A stretch of 42,296 nt of DNA. Origin: Acetatifactor sp. GTDB lineage: Bacteria > Bacillota > Clostridia > Lachnospirales > Lachnospiraceae. Positions 39,770 to 42,296 of this stretch are shown piece after piece. The notes beneath the pieces were generated by a model that worked only from the letters and a program-made list of their open reading frames with translations, was not told the origin of the DNA and ran no database searches. The stretch lies in NCBI GenBank assembly GCA_024693365.1, contig JAILLF010000020.1, positions 1 through 42,296 on the forward strand. The letters are read 5' to 3'. A program made the translations under genes and the position numbers. Each line of letters starts with the position of its first letter. The first letter of the stretch is position 1.

Positions 39770-40867
39770 TCACAGTTCCACCCGCATCATGTAATAGCCG
39801 AAATCCCCTTCCCCGGCAGGCTCTGCTGCCCCTTCAAAGCTCTCAAATCCAAAGAGGATCGCAACCTCTTTCTCCCTGTCATAATATCTTCCCGGCACGC
39901 CAACGTAATATGCCATCTCGCCCCTGCGATTTTGCCTGTGCAGGATCAGGTGACGATAGGTAAAATAGCCATGCAACAGAAAACTATTATTGACCATGCG
40001 GTAAGAACGATCCTTCAAGATCACAAAATCTCCCGGGCTGATCTGCAAATACCGCCTGACATCGCCAAAGGGCGTGATCGACGGGTAAATGGCGAGAAGC
40101 TGCTCCCACTTCCCCGGTTTCAAATTCGCATGACTGGCAAACGAAGATTCGGAATTCCTTCTCTCCATGCTCTTCCCTCCATTTTGCGTTTCCTCAGACT
40201 CCGCCATGTCCCCCCCATCCGGCATTTTCTTTGACTTTACCACGTTCCCCTCATCTGGCGCTTCTCCAGGTTCAACCGCATTTCCCTCATTTTGTTCTTC
40301 TTCAAGCTCCTTCCGGCGTTTTGAATCTGGCACTTCATTCCTTTTAGCAATTGCCACGTCGCCTTGAGCTTCTTTATTTAGGTCCGCCCCACTTATTTCC
40401 GTCTCCGGCGCCATCTCATCCTTTTCTTCTTTTAGCGCCTTCCTACTCTTTTCAGCCTCTGGCTCCCGCGCCTTGTATGCGCCTCCGCCTGTTTTCCGTG
40501 CATTCTCCGGCACTTTCCCCTCACGCAAGATGCCTACCAGCTGCCTTGACTCTCCAAGCGGTATCCGGATCCCTTCGATTTCCGCGGCAGACATCCCCTG
40601 CGAAGCGCCCATGCTCTCGCAGTTTAAGTTCCGCAGTTCCAACCGTCCCTTCCCATTTTGTAAAAAAAGATCGCCAAGATGCTCTTCCCGTCCTTCTCCC
40701 TGAAGATAAACAGGATAGCTTCCCTGCGCCTGTTCAAAAAGCCCCGATGCCTGCAGAACCAGATTACATGTTTTTCCCCAACATTCGAGCCGAAGGAACC
40801 CGGCGCCGCGCACGCGCGCTCCCCCCTCTAAATAATCCAAATACTTGATTTTCTGATCAAAATACAT
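39770..40867 (-). CDS. DUF6128-like protein with a 12-residue repeat linker
   Basis: 365 residues. An N-terminal beta-rich domain (1-115, MYFDQKIKYLDYLEGGARVRGAGFL) is joined by a charged, disordered linker to a C-terminal domain (about 250-365) with PFGDVRRYLQISPGDFVIL, NNSFLLHGYFTYRHLILH and YVGVPGRYYDREKEVAILFGF. I associate this C-terminal pattern with a Lachnospiraceae family I know as DUF6128; the exact number is from memory. Linker residues 168-239 are six degenerate repeats of 12. No signal peptide. The function is unknown. It converges with the radical SAM gene, 32 bp away. Confidence 0.65.
   Translation of the reverse strand: MYFDQKIKYLDYLEGGARVRGAGFLRLECWGKTCNLVLQASGLFEQAQGSYPVYLQGEGREEHLGDLFLQNGKGRLELRNLNCESMGASQGMSAAEIEGIRIPLGESRQLVGILREGKVPENARKTGGGAYKAREPEAEKSRKALKEEKDEMAPETEISGADLNKEAQGDVAIAKRNEVPDSKRRKELEEEQNEGNAVEPGEAPDEGNVVKSKKMPDGGDMAESEETQNGGKSMERRNSESSFASHANLKPGKWEQLLAIYPSITPFGDVRRYLQISPGDFVILKDRSYRMVNNSFLLHGYFTYRHLILHRQNRRGEMAYYVGVPGRYYDREKEVAILFGFESFEGAAEPAGEGDFGYYMMRVEL
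40151..40366 (-). repeat. In-frame 36-bp repeats in the DUF6128-like gene
   Basis: Six units of 12 residues: QGDVAIAKRNEV, PDSKRRKELEEE, QNEGNAVEPGEA, PDEGNVVKSKKM, PDGGDMAESEET and QNGGKSMERRNS. The last four are clear; the first two are degraded. Confidence 0.7.
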
Positions 40868-40903
40868 AAAAACACCCCCAACATAATTCTATGCAGGGGA
40901 TGT
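40868..40903 (-). terminator. Terminator after the CdaR-type regulator
   Basis: ACACCCCC (40872-40879) pairs with GGGGATGT (40896-40903), with one G-U pair, and a U run follows on the minus strand. The loop is long at 16 nt. Confidence 0.65.
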
Positions 40904-40920
40904 CCTCATTAGAACAGGCT

Positions 40921-42006
40921 TTATTCCACGCCGTCCAGATATTTCATGTAATTCGCCACCATCAGGGCAATCTTAAAGGTCAGCGCATCATCAAAGGAAC
41001 GAATGTTAAGACCCGTGCTCTCCTGAATGCGCTCAATGCGGTACACCAGGGTGTTGCGGTGTACGTAGAGCTGTCTTGCGGTCTCTGACACGTTCAGATT
41101 GTTCTCAAAAAATTTGTTCAAGGTGTTTAACGTTTCATCATCCAGTTCCGTCGGTACGTTGTCTCCGAAAATCTCCTCGATGAAGATTTTGCACAGATTC
41201 ACGGGGAGCTGATAGATCAGGCGACCAATGCCAAGGGAATGATATGCTGCCACGGATTTCTCCGCATAGAAAATCTTCCCTACGTCCATGGCCATCTTCG
41301 CTTCCTTGTAGGATTTCGAGAGATCCTTTAGCTCATTCACAAGCGTACCAAGGGAAACCCGTACATTGATCATGATCTCCGTGCTGACCATGTCGACGAT
41401 CGTATCCGCGATCGCTTCCAGATCCTTTACGGAAGCCTCCGCATCCACGCTCTTGATCAGGATCACGCTATTCTCATCCACGGCCGTCACGTAATCTCCC
41501 GTCTGGGAACTAAACATCCCCTTGAGAAGCTCCATCACCATGCCAGTCTTCTCACCGCTGGCCTCTACGAGATATACGACGCGCGGAACGCTCACTTCGA
41601 TCCGCAGCTTCTTGGCGCGATTGTAAACATCCACCAAAAGCATGTTGTCCATGATCAGGTTCTGGAAGAAGCCATTCCTATCAATCTTTTCCTTGTATGC
41701 GATCACCAAATTCTGAATCTGACTAACGGCGATCTTTCCCACCATGTAGACGTCATCCGAAAATCCTTTGGCTACGAGGACAAACAGCAGATCTCCCTCA
41801 TCATAGATTTTCAGCAAATGGTGCGCGCCGATCACCTGGCTGTCCGCCGGTGACGCGGCAAAATCACGGATCAGGGACGTATCTAACTCCATTTCCTCCA
41901 CCGAACCCGCAATCCACGCTCCACTTAGATCATACATGCAAAGGTCTACCTTCGTAATGGCTTTCAATTCATCAATGCTAGTCTGGATGATTTGATTTGA
42001 AATCAT
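40921..42006 (-). CDS. CdaR/PucR-family transcriptional regulator
   Basis: A 361-residue regulator. The N-terminal 110 residues are a sugar-diacid-recognition-like domain (IQTSIDELKAITKVDLCMYDLSGAWIAG). A GGDEF-like middle part follows, and the C-terminal PucR helix-turn-helix is at about 305-350 (NVSETARQLYVHRNTLVYRIERIQESTGLN). Relatives sense sugar acids or related metabolites. It lies after a sugar ABC ATPase gene on the same strand, which suggests control of carbohydrate uptake. GGAAGG lies six bases before the ATG. Confidence 0.88.
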   Translation of the reverse strand: MISNQIIQTSIDELKAITKVDLCMYDLSGAWIAGSVEEMELDTSLIRDFAASPADSQVIGAHHLLKIYDEGDLLFVLVAKGFSDDVYMVGKIAVSQIQNLVIAYKEKIDRNGFFQNLIMDNMLLVDVYNRAKKLRIEVSVPRVVYLVEASGEKTGMVMELLKGMFSSQTGDYVTAVDENSVILIKSVDAEASVKDLEAIADTIVDMVSTEIMINVRVSLGTLVNELKDLSKSYKEAKMAMDVGKIFYAEKSVAAYHSLGIGRLIYQLPVNLCKIFIEEIFGDNVPTELDDETLNTLNKFFENNLNVSETARQLYVHRNTLVYRIERIQESTGLNIRSFDDALTFKIALMVANYMKYLDGVE

Positions 42007-42032
42007 ATGGTTTCCTTCCTCTTGACACTCAT

Positions 42033-42136
42033 AAAAACCTCCTGCTTCGCAGGAGTCGCTGCTGCGCAGCTTCTGTTTTTATTTCGTTTACGCTCGGGTG
42101 AAACCAAATACCCTGCTTCGCAGGGTGCTTGGTTTC
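42033..42136 (-). promoter_or_regulatory. Structured leader with three hairpins before the CdaR gene
   Basis: In transcription order: GAAACCAA-ACCCTGC paired with GCAGGGT-TTGGTTTC (42100-42136), GCTGCGCAGC (42061-42070), and CTCCTGC-GAA-GCAGGAG (42039-42055) followed by GTTTTT. The last has terminator form and lies 27 bp before the start codon. An attenuator or a remnant of palindromic repeats are both possible. Confidence 0.5.
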
Positions 42137-42146
42137 CTTCCTCGCT

Positions 42147-42179
42147 AAAAAAATGAGGGGTGCTGTTTCCAGCACCCCT
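42147..42179 (-). terminator. Terminator of the sugar ABC ATPase gene
   Basis: AGGGGTGCTG (42156-42165) pairs perfectly with CAGCACCCCT (42170-42179) around a 4-nt loop, with seven U following on the minus strand. Confidence 0.93.
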
Positions 42180-42191
42180 GAAAGATTCTTA

Positions 42192-42296
42192 CTAGTTGGT
42201 AATGATCTTCTCAGTATCTCTGTCGAATACGTGAATCTTCTCAACGTCCAGAGCGAACTTAACGGAATCGCCAGGTCTGGAATTGGTACGAGAATC
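42192..42296 (-). CDS. C-terminal end of an ABC transporter ATPase (MsmK/UgpC type), partial
   Basis: Only the last 34 codons and the TAG stop are in the window. They read NSRPGDSVKFALDVEKIHVF then DRDTEKIITN. The RPGDSVKFALDVEKIHVFD pattern is the end of the C-terminal regulatory (TOBE/MalK-like) domain of shared sugar-uptake ATPases. Such ATPases often serve several oligosaccharide permeases. The gene continues beyond the right edge. Confidence 0.8.
   Translation of the reverse strand, partial: DSRTNSRPGDSVKFALDVEKIHVFDRDTEKIITN

Overview
The window looks like a chromosomal piece of an anaerobic, spore-forming Clostridia of the Lachnospiraceae type. The main reasons are a SipL-like spore coat morphogenesis protein (DUF3794 plus LysM), a class 1B PyrK/PyrD pair, an NrdG2-type radical SAM activase, families common in Lachnospiraceae (DUF4867, DUF951, DUF1934, DUF3737) and a Firmicute-type SRP RNA. 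No dnaA, rRNA, tRNA, phage, IS element or CRISPR locus was seen.

Layout. 0.3-9 kb is a pentose or deoxy-sugar region on the minus strand: a GH51 arabinofuranosidase, a LytTR response regulator with a GHKL sensor kinase, and an operon of FGGY kinase, DUF4867 protein and FucI-family isomerase. The arabinofuranosidase and kinase promoters share a 10-bp operator-like motif. At 9.0 kb a cluster of DnaA boxes lies between two divergent promoters. 9.3-12.9 kb (plus) has a tocopherol-cyclase-like protein, aroA and a carbamate kinase. 12.9-21.1 kb is mostly envelope and housekeeping: an NlpC/P60 hydrolase, a FKBP/trigger-factor-like lipoprotein, a membrane-anchored unknown, and the ispE-gntR-murI-DUF1934 unit with sipL upstream. 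21.3-25.8 kb is a minus operon of DUF218, DUF951, pyrK, pyrD and a transglutaminase-like lipoprotein. 26-36 kb holds a sirtuin, a broken methyltransferase, a lipoprotein, azlCD, and a unit of nrdG2, MATE, DUF3737, MalY-type aminotransferase and nitroreductase. 36-42 kb holds tadA, a membrane-tethered sigma-factor-like protein, the SRP RNA, a radical SAM protein, a DUF6128-like protein, a CdaR regulator and the end of a sugar ABC ATPase gene.

The most unusual property is the density of short tandem repeats. Three genes (arabinofuranosidase, sirtuin, DUF3737) run at their 3' ends into tandem arrays whose unit contains the last codons and the stop codon (31, 23 and about 50 bp). Two further intergenic arrays have a 52-bp period built from a short motif alternating in orientation. 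Another array contains the Shine-Dalgarno sequence of the next gene. Four coding regions carry in-frame 10-14 residue repeats, and one of these genes, a methyltransferase, is frameshifted at the repeat. None of these has recognisable guide, mobile-element or coding logic, so their role is open.

Start codons were moved inward from the longest reading frame where a good Shine-Dalgarno sequence favoured it; each case is stated. Function calls rest on recognising motifs and family features by eye, without database searches.
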